Notes: generated by a model not told the origin, from the sequence alone. 64,000 bases of DNA from Asterias rubens (GCF_902459465.1 NC_047082.1:7977407-8041406), one strand, 5' to 3'; counted from the stretch's first letter, positions 37,235 to 48,139 are shown. Translations and numbers: made by a program.

Positions 37235-40200
37235 GTGAGAATTCTTGAGTATTTTAATAATAATAGTTATAATAATAATAATTAAAACTTAGAAAGCGCC
37301 ATCTATCTAAGACTAAACTTATTCCGAGGCGCATAAAAACAAAACAAAAACAGAGAGAGTAACAAAAAAAGAATACAAATTAGCTTAGCTTAGAAAGAAA
37401 AAAAAGGCATGTTGAACAAAAAAAGTTGAATTGCATTAACAGGTTGGCAAAAATAAATGGTAAAAAACAAACAGAAAATCAATTATAAGAAATTTTTAAT
37501 AGGTTGGTTTTTAGCAGTGTTTTGAAAATGTCCAGAGACGCTTGCAGTTTTATTCTCTGTTGTGATTCTTTACGTTTCACAAATCTGGTTTTAATTCTAA
37601 GAAATCATGAACAAACTGAGGTAGATACTGAACCAGATCTGATATTTTGATATTTTACAAACCTGAAATATTTGTCCCCGGACAGAGTCACTTGCCAGAT
37701 GAAGTCAAACTAATGCTGGAATTCAGAGTGGATGACAGTGTAGACACGTCTGGGACCCAGGATGCAGCTGAGAATGCAGGTACAGAAATAGGCATCTCCA
37801 AGCCTGGCGCCAAGAAAATGCGTAAGTTGCATTTAAGTTATTACAGCTTATCTAAGCCCTGTGCCAAATTTCATAGAGCTGCTCAAGCACAAGAAGAAGC
37901 CAAGTACAACAAAATAATGCCTAACAGAATAAGGTTACCAGCTAAAATACCATCTTACATGTATTGTCTGTGGCTGGTGTCCTGCCTAATTTTGCTAAGC
38001 AGAAATTGCTTGGGCAGTAGTTTCTGCTTAAGCAACTCTATAAAATTGGCTCTGTATCAATGCATTGTTCGTTTGTATCTTTATTATATGGCAGCTTTTG
38101 TAAAGCACTCCGGTCTTAGTGGGCGCTATAAAAATAACAGTATGTATATTTTCTCAGTTTGTGTTATTCTTTCTTTTACCACGAGCAGTGTGCTATCTCC
38201 CAGAGAAGGCTCATAATAGTGTCCCAGCCCTGCGCCATTTTACCCTGTCATCTGCCTCTTCAAGTAGCGCTATAGCTGGTCACGCCCCAATGAGAGCAGT
38301 CTCAGAAGCAGAAGATCATCATCATCATCATCATCACCGTGCTAAAGGCCTTAAAGCTACCTCTCAGATGCATAGTCCAACCAAGCTCAAGTTCACGTTG
38401 CACCACAAACATCGCCGGAAGCAACAGATCGTACCTAGGATTATTCTAAAGCCGCTCAAGTCCCCGCCAGGAAAAGAACCAAACTATGCTGGTAAGATTT
38501 TTATTTACTTTATTTATTTGTTAAACACCCAACAGCACAAATTAGCACCAATAGCAGGATGAATAGAAAACAAGAAGAAATATTAGGAAAACTAACGCAA
38601 TTAGGTAGGTACTGAAAACCTAATCCACATACAAGACTCTGGTCCACAGAGGTGAAAAGCAGAGAAAGAAACCAAGGGGCTGAGAAAGATTAAAGGAATG
38701 TTAGCCCAATGACCAGGGCACTAATGTAAAGCGCATTGATAAGTTATTCTAAAATGCACTGTATTATATCTCATTAAAGTTCAAGTGACGCTCGAAGCGA
38801 TTTGCTAACAGCGCCCTCCCACAAATTGTTAACTTTGTAAATAATGTGTAATTACATAATTTTTCAGTAATTGTCTTTTGGGTCTTTTCCAGCTGAAGTA
38901 ATTGATTTAACGCCATCTCCGAGTGACAATGAAATGGAGCAACAATCGCTCCCTGATGACACTGACAATGACACCGACACTACCAAAGATGATAACTCTG
39001 AGAACATCCAGGGACTTAGTGATAATCACTCCAGTAGCAGACAGTCCACAGAGAATACCAACGCTGCCGATACTCAACCAAGTGTGTCTACTAATCCACT
39101 CGGATTAAAAGATAATCCCACTACTCATAATCCTACGAACATCGGAGATTCATTTGTTGGGAGTGTGACGACGAGAAGCCAAATTACAAGGGATGATAAA
39201 ACTAGTTCGCCTTCTTTGTCCAACAAGTCTGAGCCTCCACCAGCTAGTCGGGTGTCTCAGAGAATCAGCATGCGACAGGCTATGCCTCTACAGACCCAGA
39301 CAAGGTCCCAGACCATGAGTAAGCTAATGGCTAATGTACCTGGATTCAGTGGCAAGGTAAATATTACTCGTTTTTGTTTCTTTTTAATTTTTTTTAATTT
39401 TAAAGTTCACAAATCAAACCATTGCGTGGGTAAACTGGTCGGACTCAAGTCTGGCAGGAGAAATTTACCCAAGTCTACTTGATAAAAAGTCGTTTGAGTG
39501 TGGACGTGAAAAGCATTCTATCTGAGTTTTCTTCATTTCAGATTATTGATGTTTGTTTTAAAGTTCTTTAAAGTTCACAAATCAAACCATTGCGTGGGTA
39601 AACTGGTCGGACTCAAGTCTGGCAGGAGAAATTTACCCAAGTCTACTTGATAAAAAGTCGTTTGAGTGTGGACGTGAAAAGCATTCTATCTGAGTTTTCT
39701 TCATTTCAGATTATTGATGTTTGTTTGTGTTTTCATTTTCAGCCGCGGAACAGGGAGAAGAAGTTTTCAGGTAAGAGATTTTAGTTTTTCCAGACAAGTT
39801 ATTTAAGATACATTTGAATTTGACTAACTTTGTTATAAATCCATTCCTATTTAGACACATTTATTTACCCTTACTCGTCAATGTAAGGGTGAAAACAAGT
39901 TATTTTCTTTATCCCGGTGCAAACATAACATCTATTAAAACGTGGCGGTACCCACTGCTAACACATTGGATTCAGAATGTCTCTAGCTACTGGGCTAGCT
40001 CAGTGGTGTAGTGGCAAGAGATCTGCAAAGGTTGTTGGTTCGAGTCCCACCTGAGTTTGAATTTCTGTCACAGAACTTGTAAAAGTACTGAGTATACAGT
40101 GCAAAACGTGGAAGGGTAAAAACCAATTATATAAAAATGTTGTTGATATTTTTGGTCTGCAGTGATTTCTAAACTTCATCCTCCTAAGAAGATGAGCCTT

Positions 40201-43200
40201 CATGTTGACTTGGAAACGCCCGACTCCATTCTTGCAAATGTCAACCTCAAGGTAAGAAGCTACATTACAAACAAATTTGGTTTAATGTTTGCTAATAATG
40301 ATAATAATAAGAAGAAGAATAAAGACTTGTAATGTGCACAAATCCATCCTGCTGGGTGTTCAAGGCGCAGTAAACCAAAAACAAATGAAAGAAAAACAGA
40401 CACAACAAAATTAGTCCCTGAAACCTGTGACATAAGATAAGTTTTGAGAAGAGATTTGAATTTTGTGGTACAAAGACAAGATCTAAGATTAGTGGTAGAG
40501 AGTTCATGATGCGTGGCGCAGCTGAAGAAAAAGACCTGTCACCCCAGGAGCGTCGAGACTTGGGTTAAAAAAGGAGAAGCATGGAACTGTGTCTAAGATA
40601 CATGAACAGAGTGTAAACTTGAAGTAGTTCTGAAATATAGGGGGAAATCCTTGCCGTAAAAAGCTTTGTGGACAATGAGCATCAGCTTGAAGAGAGGGAG
40701 CCAGTGAAGTTATTTCAAAACGGGGGCGACAGAACAGGATTTTCTAGACAGTGTCACGATGCTGCGTTGTTTTGGGAGCATTGAAGACGGGAAATCTGGT
40801 TATTAGTAGGCCTACATGGTTATCTATTTTAATACTTTATAAAACTTGATTGTTTGCAGGCTTTGATTAATAAACACACCTTCAATAGTTTACCTGCACA
40901 CTACCAGTACAAGTTGTTAACTCTCCTACCTAGAGTCGATAGAGTTCATACCAACGACAACTTCATCAAGTAAGTAGTGCCATAATCTATCTTTAAAGGG
41001 AAGGTGTAAGTTTGTTAATCACTCTTAATTTTAATGGCAGTAAAAGGGTTGGGTGAGAAGCCTACACCAGCTTTTGATAGTATAAAGCATGTTCAGAAAC
41101 ATTTCAATAATGTAATGTGGTTACGTAAAAAGATATTAGTTTTTATGCCTAAACATTTGAACCTGAGAAGCTTTACTGCAGTAACTTTTCTCAGAATGTG
41201 TATTCCTTTTTTGGGATTAAGTTTCCTGCTTGGACATATTCGCTCTGAATTTTCAGCGGTATCTCAAAAACAGGACCACCTTTTGAAATGAAATTTTCAC
41301 ATAATAGTTTTATTGTACATACATGATCTACATTTATATATGACTCAATCAAACAGTTACAAAAACAAATTTTTATGAAGCAAAATGAACTTACTTCATC
41401 AGGATGTTCCCATCGGCTCTGGACAATGAGTTCTTTGCTCGGGCATGCAGCAAGTGGAGAGAGCGACTCTCTTCGGGAGAGTTTACCCCTGAATCTCAAC
41501 AGAGACTTAGACAGGAGATGGATAAAGACAGAAACAAGTTGGACCCATGGAAGGTGAGAACTATTCTTGTCCGACTTAAAAGTTTGTTTTGAGACCAATT
41601 TAGAACTCACTCTGTGGCAGTGAAGTTAATAACGAGAAGTCCCCTTGGTCCATGAAGCGAGAGTAGTTGTCCTGGCCAATGTCCTACCCTTCCACCCAGG
41701 TATAAGCAGGGCCAAATTTCATAGAGCTGGTAAGCACAAAAATTTGCTTAGCATGAAATTTTTGCCTTGAAAAAAACAGGATTACCAACAAAATTTGCAT
41801 GTGATTTTCAGGATAAGCAAACAAGAGCTGAATACCAGTAACAAGCAAACTGCAACAATTGGTTGGTACATTTGGTTGGTAATCCTGTTTTTATCAAGAA
41901 AGAAATTTCATGCTAAGGACATTTTTGTGCTAAGCAGCACAAATCTTGTCACAATCTATCTTATTTTACTTTTCAGGCCAAGCATTTTGAACCTTCTTGG
42001 GGTCAGTCCATGCTTGCCACTGCCCCTGAAATCCCAGAGTCCTTTGCAAGCATGGGGGTCATCCCTCCAGAGGAGAGAAAAGCTCCTGCCATGCACACAA
42101 GAAGTTCTGCACAGAGAAAAACATCATCTTCGAATGCCGTCAGCACTGTGTATCGGAACACTCGATCCGCGACATCTGGGGGACATCACCATTACCACAA
42201 GCTGGGGTATGATTCATCTTCAAGACATCACAGGGGCTTGTCTTCAAGAGAGAACAAGCGACTTCAGAAACATGAGAAAGAGAGAGAGCTTAAATATCGT
42301 TCCTCGTCGGAGCTCAAGAGTATTCCTAAAGAAGAGACATTAGCAAAGGACTCAAACTTGAGATCGGTTATTGCGGACATTAACGTCAAGCAATCTTCAA
42401 GTGGTGATGATTTATCATCAACACCAACAAACTTTTCCTGTAGTTCTCTCCTCTCCAGTATGGCCATGGAGAGTCAACGTCATCAGGTAGCTGCCAGCTT
42501 AGCAACTTTGTCATCTTCCAGCTTACCAATCATGCAGCACGCTGAGGCATCTCCTCTGAAGAGGCCTTCAGAGGGCAAAGTTGATGTTCCGGAGAAGCGA
42601 CTTTGCAGGAACGATGACACTATTGAAGTATTAGAATCTTACGGTGAATCATCTAGGCCTTCGTCTAATCCGTCTTCCATGTCACTTCTTACAGCCATCT
42701 CGTGTTCCAATTCTCCACATTTGCAAATGTCCCAGTCAACCACTGAGAACACTCCAGATGCAAAGACCAAACTCCTGACGAGCGTCAAATCTCCAATGAA
42801 TGTGGTCAAGCAGGGCCACCACACAAGAACACTGGCCCAGATCAAGGCTCAGACCCAGGCTCGAGTGCAAGCCCACGGGCAGACACGTACACTTGCGCAA
42901 ATAAAAAAACAAACAACGGCAAAATTGTTAGCTCGATCTGTCGCACAGGCTGAAGCTCAGTCGCAAGCAAAGGTGACGGGTCATGTACCGACAATTCTTG
43001 GTCGACCGCGATCGCAACATTGGAACACTTTAAATGCAGTTAATCCAGTGTCTGCATTATCAACATCAGTTGCCTCCAGTAGCAGTGTCATACAGGCATC
43101 CTCTCAGGATATGGTCAAACAGCAACTACAAAACAATGTTTTACACGTGGCTGTGTCAAATCAACAAGTTGTTCAGACCATACCGTCGTTTTACATTAAG

Positions 43201-43983
43201 GCACAGCCTGGAAGCGGATCGGTCAGTGTTGTGTACGTGACTCAACCTGATGCGGTGACCCTGGTACCTGCTTCTGCCGCCGCTCTCCAACAAATGAACA
43301 ATAAGAGCCCGAGTCCAGCAAAGCAAGTGCTGACCCCTCAGACGTCCTCCAGTCAAAAGGTTCTTCAAATGTTACCACAACCCACGGACTTACCCATCTC
43401 TAATGCTGCAAATTTTCCCCAACGTCCGAAGTCAATCAGCTCCATTTTGAATATGCGGAATGCGGAATCACAAAAAAACAATGCGTCGTTGACTAAGAAA
43501 GTCAAGAGTGAGGACGGGACGGGTAAAGTCCTCCCAAACGGTACCTGTTTGGGAGTCTCGAATGCAATCGAACCCTCGTTGAGTCAGTCCACCTCCAAAA
43601 CGCAGTCCACAGAATTGAACTTCTCTGTGCTATCCGGAGGGAACACAGCTGCATTCCTAGAGAACAAGGTGAGCATTTCAGCTCATCAGCCGTTGCCGAC
43701 AATGGTCCTTGGGGCGCAAGCCGTACCTGCAGACACGATCAAACTGTTGGCCAAGGGTAACGTCCAATTGGATCCCTTTTCATGTCGTCCGACACCAGGA
43801 GTTGTATTACAACGAGTGGACATGCCTGCCAATGGGCGGGAGAGTGGAGATAGTTTGGATGTTTCACCGGGCAAGTGCTCCTGTCGTCTGGGTGCTATGG
43901 TTATCTGCAAGGGGTGTGGGGCATTCTGTCATGATGATTGTATAAGTTCAACGAGCCTATGTATGGCTTGTGTTGTAAGGTAA
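33347..43983 (+). CDS. ASXL: ASXL (additional sex combs-like) Polycomb/BAP1 cofactor, complete coding region
   Basis: Eleven exons join in phase: 33347-33403, 34262-34344, 37126-37234, 37686-37821, 38189-38491, 38893-39356, 39743-39770, 40163-40251, 40860-40969, 41403-41553, 41977-43983 (3537 nt, 1178 aa; stop TAA 43981-43983). Start [19 protein letters not shown] matches the vertebrate ASXL N terminus. Domains: HARE-HTH about residues 10-83; His run 172-178; SUMO-interaction-like VIDLT at 232-236; DEUBAD about 405-515 with NEFF at 469-472; a RTLAQIK-repeat Gln/Ala-rich region about 793-850; PHD finger at the extreme C terminus (1144-1178). Known of the family: the DEUBAD activates the deubiquitinase BAP1 on H2AK119ub in the nucleus. 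It is shorter than human ASXL1 (~1540 aa). Vertebrates have three paralogues; this is most likely the single pre-duplication gene. Confidence 0.93.
34754..35005. mobile_element. R2b inverted-repeat element, uninterrupted
   Basis: Starts GGGCCCAATTTCATGGCTCT and ends with the complementary AGAGCCATGAAATTGGGCCC, a 20 bp perfect terminal inverted repeat. The interior is unusually CG-rich (GCGCTTACG, TACGTGCAAGCGCCG). It lies in ASXL intron 2. The interrupted relative is at 8427-8882. Confidence 0.85.
35025..35175 (+). mobile_element. S2 SINE fragment
   Basis: Contains CTTCGGATGGGACATAAAGC, GGTCCCATGTGTTGTTATAA and GAAGGAGTTCGCCCCGATGT in the S2 order. It lacks the tRNA head. It lies in ASXL intron 2. 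Confidence 0.65.
36168..36312. mobile_element. MITE-like element with GGTCCCAC ends
   Basis: Left GGCCCGGTCCCACTGCAGTG, AACGACGCAAAGAGAACGCA; right complementary GAATGCGTTCTCTTTGCGTC and GCGGTGGGATCGGACC. About 145 bp, nearly all hairpin. It lies in ASXL intron 2, directly before an R9 copy. Confidence 0.8.
36315..36487. repeat. R9 dispersed repeat copy
   Basis: Carries TGCCTCTAGTGCCCTGGTTT, GTGCCCCTTTAGAAATTTCC and GACATTGCCCTCTCAAAGAT, matching 7213-7345 and, in reverse, 44217-44330. Confidence 0.6.
37862..38051. mobile_element. R2 element in ASXL intron 4
   Basis: Left GCCAAATTTCATAGAGCTGC, right complementary AGCAACTCTATAAAATTGGC. It starts ~40 bases after the exon 4 donor. A long plus-strand frame over this stretch is exon 4 read into the element. 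Confidence 0.7.
38893..39356 (+). CDS. ASXL: ASXL exon 6, acidic and Ser/Thr-rich
   Basis: Starts [18 protein letters not shown]. The hydrophobic VIDL flanked by Ser and acidic residues fits a SUMO-interaction motif. The rest is Asp/Asn/Ser/Thr-rich, low complexity, ending NVPGFSGK at donor gtaaat. No folded domain is visible. Confidence 0.8.
39401..39728. repeat. 168 bp tandem duplication in ASXL intron 6
   Basis: Two copies, about 39401-39568 and 39569-39728, identical over the span I compared (TAAAGTTCACAAATCAAACC ... TTCATTTCAGATTATTGATG). Each carries a TTCATTTCAG acceptor-like site. It adjoins the real acceptor of the 28 bp exon 7 at 39743. Confidence 0.9.
39985..40135 (+). mobile_element. 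S1 SINE in ASXL intron 7
   Basis: Head CTGGGCTAGCTCAGTGGTGT (box A-like), box B-like GTTGGTTCGAGTCCCACCTG, then TTCTGTCACAGAACTTGTAA and AGTACTGAGTATACAGTGC. It ends near the acceptor of exon 8 (40163). Remains of another S1 tail precede it at about 39905-39945. Confidence 0.75.
40163..41553 (+). CDS. ASXL: ASXL exons 8-10: DEUBAD domain
   Basis: Exons 40163-40251, 40860-40969 and 41403-41553 encode [60 protein letters not shown] and [24 protein letters not shown], the LLPxVD turn, NEFF and WRERL are hallmarks of the ASXL DEUBAD. It is complete, with no missing helix, so BAP1 binding is expected. Confidence 0.93.
40299..40790. repeat. Long dispersed repeat with AAT/AAG head
   Basis: Starts with (AAT/AAG)n, then AAAGACTTGTAATGTGCACA, a TTCAAGGCGCAG block and TGAGAAGAGATTTGAATTTT. 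A similar order is at 57570-57800 (CATGGCGCCCAGC, GGTGAGTTTTTAAGTGG). It is probably part of a non-LTR or non-autonomous retroelement; no coding frame survives. Confidence 0.5.
41709..41940. mobile_element. R2 element in ASXL intron 10
   Basis: Left GGCCAAATTTCATAGAGCTG, interior ACAGGATTACCAAC and GGTTGGTAATCCTGTTTTTA. The right end stops after GTGCTAAGCAGCA. It lies ~36 bases before the acceptor of the last ASXL exon. Confidence 0.75.
41977..43983 (+). CDS. ASXL: ASXL last exon: disordered region and PHD finger
   Basis: Begins [14 protein letters not shown], then ~600 residues of Ser/Thr/Gln-rich sequence. A Gln/Ala segment repeats RTLAQIK twice. The end is [20 protein letters not shown] and [15 protein letters not shown], the atypical PHD finger of ASXL proteins, with its Cys/His ligands in place. 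A 2 kb terminal exon carrying the disordered region and PHD is also the vertebrate arrangement. Confidence 0.92.
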   Translation, partial: AKHFEPSWGQSMLATAPEIPESFASMGVIPPEERKAPAMHTRSSAQRKTSSSNAVSTVYRNTRSATSGGHHHYHKLGYDSSSRHHRGLSSRENKRLQKHEKERELKYRSSSELKSIPKEETLAKDSNLRSVIADINVKQSSSGDDLSSTPTNFSCSSLLSSMAMESQRHQVAASLATLSSSSLPIMQHAEASPLKRPSEGKVDVPEKRLCRNDDTIEVLESYGESSRPSSNPSSMSLLTAISCSNSPHLQMSQSTTENTPDAKTKLLTSVKSPMNVVKQGHHTRTLAQIKAQTQARVQAHGQTRTLAQIKKQTTAKLLARSVAQAEAQSQAKVTGHVPTILGRPRSQHWNTLNAVNPVSALSTSVASSSSVIQASSQDMVKQQLQNNVLHVAVSNQQVVQTIPSFYIKAQPGSGSVSVVYVTQPDAVTLVPASAAALQQMNNKSPSPAKQVLTPQTSSSQKVLQMLPQPTDLPISNAANFPQRPKSISSILNMRNAESQKNNASLTKKVKSEDGTGKVLPNGTCLGVSNAIEPSLSQSTSKTQSTELNFSVLSGGNTAAFLENKVSISAHQPLPTMVLGAQAVPADTIKLLAKGNVQLDPFSCRPTPGVVLQRVDMPANGRESGDSLDVSPGKCSCRLGAMVICKGCGAFCHDDCISSTSLCMACVVR

Positions 43984-44041
43984 CTTCTATTGTAACCATT
44001 GCGGTAACGAGGTAGCTTTACTTTGATGGTTGTCAACGTCT

Positions 44042-44175
44042 AGCTCTCCATGCTAGCTTGGCAGTGTAACGTGTTGGTTTAAACAGCCCTGTTCATGAAA
44101 TGTAAAACAGCTCTCCATGCTAGCTTGGCGGTGTAACGTGTTGGTTTAAACAGCCCTGTTCATGAAATGTAAAAC
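44042..44175. repeat. 67 bp tandem duplication in the ASXL 3' region
   Basis: Two copies, 44042-44108 and 44109-44175, starting AGCTCTCCATGCTAGCTTGG and differing at one position (cagtgt versus cggtgt). It lies between the ASXL stop and the first AATAAA, so probably in the 3' UTR. Confidence 0.92.
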
Positions 44176-44191
44176 ACTCAAAATTATACAG

Positions 44192-44197
44192 AATAAA
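44192..44197 (+). terminator. ASXL: Candidate ASXL polyadenylation signal
   Basis: AATAAA 209 bases after the stop codon; a second AATAAA is at 44803-44808. Either could be used. The second directly precedes an R1 element. Confidence 0.5.
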
Positions 44198-44216
44198 AAC
44201 ATTCATACCGAGTACA

Positions 44217-44330
44217 TTCTCGGGCCTGGAATTTCATCTTTGAGAGGGCAAGGCCATTTTCATTTTGCAAAGGCCTTTTCTTCTGGAAAATCTTGATTAA
44301 AGTTTATGGGAAACTTTTGAGGCATGAAAT
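44217..44330 (-). repeat. R9 dispersed repeat, reverse
   Basis: Contains GGAATTTCATCTTTGAGAGG, GGCAAGGCCATTTTCATTTT and AAAGTTTATGGGAAACTTTT, the reverse complement of the R9 blocks. Confidence 0.6.
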
Positions 44331-44812
44331 AATTCCAGACACGAAGTCTACATACATTCCAAATTTACCATTTGGTTTTGATATGCAACTTTTCTTAAAG
44401 TTAATGCATCGAACAAAATTTCTAATAATTAGGATACTCTACAAATCCTAAATACATTTTACTGATAATTCGGCTGTATGAACGTTCAACAAACCTTGCA
44501 TGCGACGCCATTTGAGTGGGGCTCCCTCGCCTGTTGTTCATTGGACAAACCTGTGAGCTCCTGCGTACAATTCTGCGCATTTCCATTGTTTTGTTATCAT
44601 TTTATTGCGTCAATGCAAAAGGTGTATTATGACAGAGCAGCAGGAAATTTGACATTCAACTAAATTTAAAACTTAACAAGATAAAAAGAATGCTTAATTC
44701 TATGCACGGAGAGGTTTTTTTTGTAAATACCAAACTGCTTTGTGTAATACTGTAAATACACTACTTGTATAGTTGATAACGTTTACCATTTACTTAATCC
44801 TCAATAAACTTA

Positions 44813-45060
44813 AGGCACTGGACACCTTTGGTATTTGTTAAAGACCAGTGCTATTCCAACATAAACATAAAATTACAACCACATGAACATTTTTGCTCAA
44901 TTGGGCATCAAGTTGCAATAGAATAATGTAAGACAAACCACCTAAGTTGTTGCACAAACTTGTATGCTTTCAGATGCTAGAGTAAGGCTCAAGGCCTGAA
45001 GTCATTCTCAGATTAAACAATTTTAGTGAGAAATTTACCTTTTTCTCTTTGAACATTTTA
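44813..45060 (-). mobile_element. R1 element, reverse, truncated
   Basis: Starts AAGGCACTGGACACCTTTGG, AAAGACCAG, then a diverged R1 interior. It ends around TTTACCTTTTTCTCTTTGAA, where an R9 fragment begins. Confidence 0.6.
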
Positions 45061-45770
45061 AGGGGCACCAAGGCCAAGAATTGGGAGGCAATTGCCTCCG
45101 GTGCCCTGTATTTCAGAGAGGTACCACACTGTTACATTCAGTTGGGCATACAACTCGCCCATTTAACACTATAAAATATTGGTGATGGGTAGAAAGTATT
45201 TTTTTAAGGTGGGTCCTTTTCGGTTGGTACAGAGCAAGGTATGATTATGAAAAAACATTTAAGATTTTTTTTCTTTACATGTTTGTTTTTATTTTTGATT
45301 CAAGCATTACTTTTTTTTGCTGAGTAAGTTTTTTGTGCTTACTACAAGCTCTATGATAGAGGAACAATCCGGGCCCATTATCGCACAGCTGCAACCTTGT
45401 ACAGTACCTTGTTGGTTTTAATAGGTGGTTTAAGATTCTGTCACCACTCTTAGAGTAGGAATTCTTTGGACCCACTTGTCCCTTCTTGATCAACTAATCA
45501 GTCGCCAAACAAACTGCTAATAAATGAGGATCTAAACTTTTGTTTGAATGTTAATTCTTGTTAAGTTCTTAGTTTTTGATAAAAAATATCCACTACTGGT
45601 ATCATGATAAATTATCAGTTTAATACCTAATTTAGTATTTATTTTCAATTGTTTCTTCCTTGTTTAAAACATAATATCCCGTTTCAACCATGTAAAACGC
45701 TGTGGAAGTTTACAATAGATAATTGTTTAAAATCAAATCAAAGTCATTTTGTGAAATAAAGTTTAGTACA

Positions 45771-45945
45771 TGGCCCAATTTCATAAAGCCGTTTAGCAAA
45801 AAAAAAAACCGCTTGACAAATTTCTAAGCACAAAATTGAGTGGGGTGCCAGTCACAACAATGTAAACTCAATGTAATTTGGGCTGGTAACCCGTTTCTGT
45901 GCTTAGCCATTTTTGGTGCTAACAGGCTTTATGAAATTTGGCCCA
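45771..45945. mobile_element. R2 element
   Basis: Left GGCCCAATTTCATAAAGCCG, right complementary CAGGCTTTATGAAATTTGGCCC. The interior TGGGGTGCCAGTCACAACAA is shared with 62984-63175. Confidence 0.75.
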
Positions 45946-47215
45946 AGCCTCTTATGTTATTATTTATTGCTATAAATGTCCTGAAGCATAGCATAAACCA
46001 CCTGTTACTCGTTACATCAGTCGAGATTAGGAGGTTGACACTAACCGTCCTCTGTCTCAAGATCAGACTCGGGTCTCAAGACTGGTATGGTCTTTATCTT
46101 AACTTTCTGCGTAAACTTAAAAAACATAATATTTTAATTAATTTTCTTACAATCATGAACGAAAGTACCCAATGACATTGTGTAATCACACGATTGCAAC
46201 CCGTTATTGTATTAATGTTTTAATTTGATGTACGCTAAAAATTTAAGATCATAAAAAATGTATCTTTCCCTCATTAAGAATATAATTAAAAAAATCATTT
46301 GTACAGCTATCACAGCTAGGAGGGACCCACATAATTGATCCTGAAGGGGACTTTTGATTGATTTGTTATTTTTTCAGCTACCGCAGCAGCTCAAAAGAAG
46401 TTATATTTCCTAACCTTGGGGTACGATACAAGATGTTCCACGATTTGGCCTGCATTTTTTTTTTTTTTTTTTTTTCTCCGAATTTTTGGGACCTTTAGAA
46501 TTTTAAGCAAAATTGTTTATCAGTGTACCCTTTGTAAGCCCTGGAATTTCATCTGTGAGAGGACAGGGCCATTTATATTCTGCAAAGGGCACTTACATGG
46601 CCTTCGTGTAATTTCAGGCCTGCTTTCTTAAATGTGTATTGGAACTTTTCGAAGGGCACCACGGCAAAAACACAGGGCACCACGACACTTGGTTTGAGTG
46701 GTGTAGGTTATTTTGAGGCCTGTGTTTAATCGGAGGATTTCATAATAATGAATCATCGTGTGACATCAATTCAAAACTTTAATTGCACTTAGATTGAATG
46801 TTTATTCGATTGGAGAAACTTTGTGCCATGTTTGACATGAAAACAATTTAACTTTGGTCCTTGTATAGTATTTAACTAGTTTCATTTAAGATAATTTGTA
46901 TAGTTATTACTACTGTGTATTTGATAATATCCATGGATAAAATGTTAAGGATTAATAAACTGTTCATAAATTTTGAAATATTTGTTATGCTGAAAAAATT
47001 CATCTGTCAAACAGTTGGTAACTGATTTTGTTTTCTCTTCTTTCAAGTTTAAAAGATTTTCTCCGTAAAAAAAGATGAGATAATGGAAGTCAAACAAAAC
47101 TTGAAGCCTTTGCGAGGCTAGAGATTCTAGGTTGTGGTCCAAAGCATAGTTCCATTGTGTGTGTACTTTGGTGGCTCTACAGGGATATTTGTGCACAACA
47201 TCTATAGGAGGTTCT

Positions 47216-47604
47216 TAAAGGCAGTGGACACTATTGGTAATTACTCAAAATAATTATTAGAATAAAACCTTACTTGGTAACAAGTAATGGGGAGAGGTTG
47301 ATGGTATAAAACATTGTGAGAAACAGCTCCCTCTGAAGTAATGTAGTTTTCGAGAAAGCAGTAATTTTCCACGAATTTGATTTCGAGACCTCAGAATTAC
47401 ATTTTGAGGTCTCAAAATCAAGCATCTGAAAGCACACAACTTCGTGTGAGTGACAAGGGTGTTTTTTCCTTTCATTATTATCTTGAAACTTCGACGACCA
47501 ATTGAGCTCAAATACTTCACAGGTTTGTTATTTTATGCATATGTTGAGATGCACCAAGTGAGAAGACTGGTCTTCGACAATTACCAATAGTGTCCACTGT
47601 CTTG
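47216..47604 (+). mobile_element. R1 inverted-repeat element, complete copy
   Basis: Left AAAGGCAGTGGACACTATTG then GTAATTACTC; right GACAATTACCAATAGTGTCC then ACTGTCTT, a terminal inverted repeat of about 25 bp. The interior has a hairpin with arms GAGACCTCAGAATTACATTT / GAGGTCTC. About 390 bp. Best reference copy for the family together with 55764-56150. Confidence 0.88.
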
Positions 47605-47974
47605 AACTACATGCACAAAGAGAAACCAATTATATATAAGATTCAACTTGTTTCACACCCAAGACTGATACCTCCACCAAAATAATAAAAGAATGAGCTA
47701 AATAACAAAAAGTAAAACCAACAAAAGAAACAGGTAAAAGTTATTCAATTCATCCTTTTATTAAATGATGAACAAAGGAAACATAAAAATACCGATCAAA
47801 ACTAAAGGAGTAAATGAAAATCTGTTTGATATATATCTGAGCTTAAGTCGTACCCCTTAAGGTAATCCCGCTGCTGCCGCTTCCCAGGTTGAATCAGAAA
47901 CCTGGGTGTGATCCCTGGCTACATGACAGTTAACAGTTGTCTTGCTTCTGACTGGCACCCCTGACCAAAGATAT

Positions 47975-48095
47975 AGGAAGACTGCCAACATAAGGCTCAG
48001 TTGGTACACCACCAGCACATTAATCTGAAGGTCATTGGTTCAAATCCTGCTCTCGTCAATATTTCTTTGTTCAACCCAAATTCTTCATTTTATTT
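47975..48095 (+). mobile_element. S3 SINE copy
   Basis: GGAAGACTGCCAACATAAGG, GGCTCAGTTGGTACACC (box A-like), TTGGTTCAAATCCTGC (box B-like), then TTTCTTTGTTCAACCCAAAT. It ends beside the ENPP 3' region. Confidence 0.65.
48089..48094 (-). terminator. Candidate ENPP polyadenylation signal
   Basis: AATAAA on the minus strand, about 46 bases after the ENPP stop codon (48140-48142). It falls at the end of the S3 SINE tail. Confidence 0.45.
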
Positions 48096-48139
48096 TAATC
48101 TTACTTCTAATAAAACCACACCTATTTTGCACACTTAGT

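Larger units (their letters stand above)
45061..48139. other. Spacer between ASXL and ENPP 3' ends
   Basis: Holds an R2 element (45771-45945), R9 fragments (about 46530-46700), a poly-T tract near 46456, an R1 element (47216-47604) and an S3 SINE (47975-48095). No gene was found; the ~111 aa plus frame at 45840-46175 begins inside the R2 element and has no support. Confidence 0.6.

Noticed and set aside
38119..38562. 147 aa single-exon gene with a His run
   Set aside because: It is ASXL exon 5 (38189-38491) read into both flanking introns.
41795..42343. 182 aa plus-strand frame before the last ASXL exon
   Set aside because: It begins in an R2 element and then reads the ASXL last exon in the wrong frame.
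45840..46175. 111 aa frame in the ASXL-ENPP spacer
   Set aside because: It starts within an R2 element and has no homology, splice context or composition typical of a protein.
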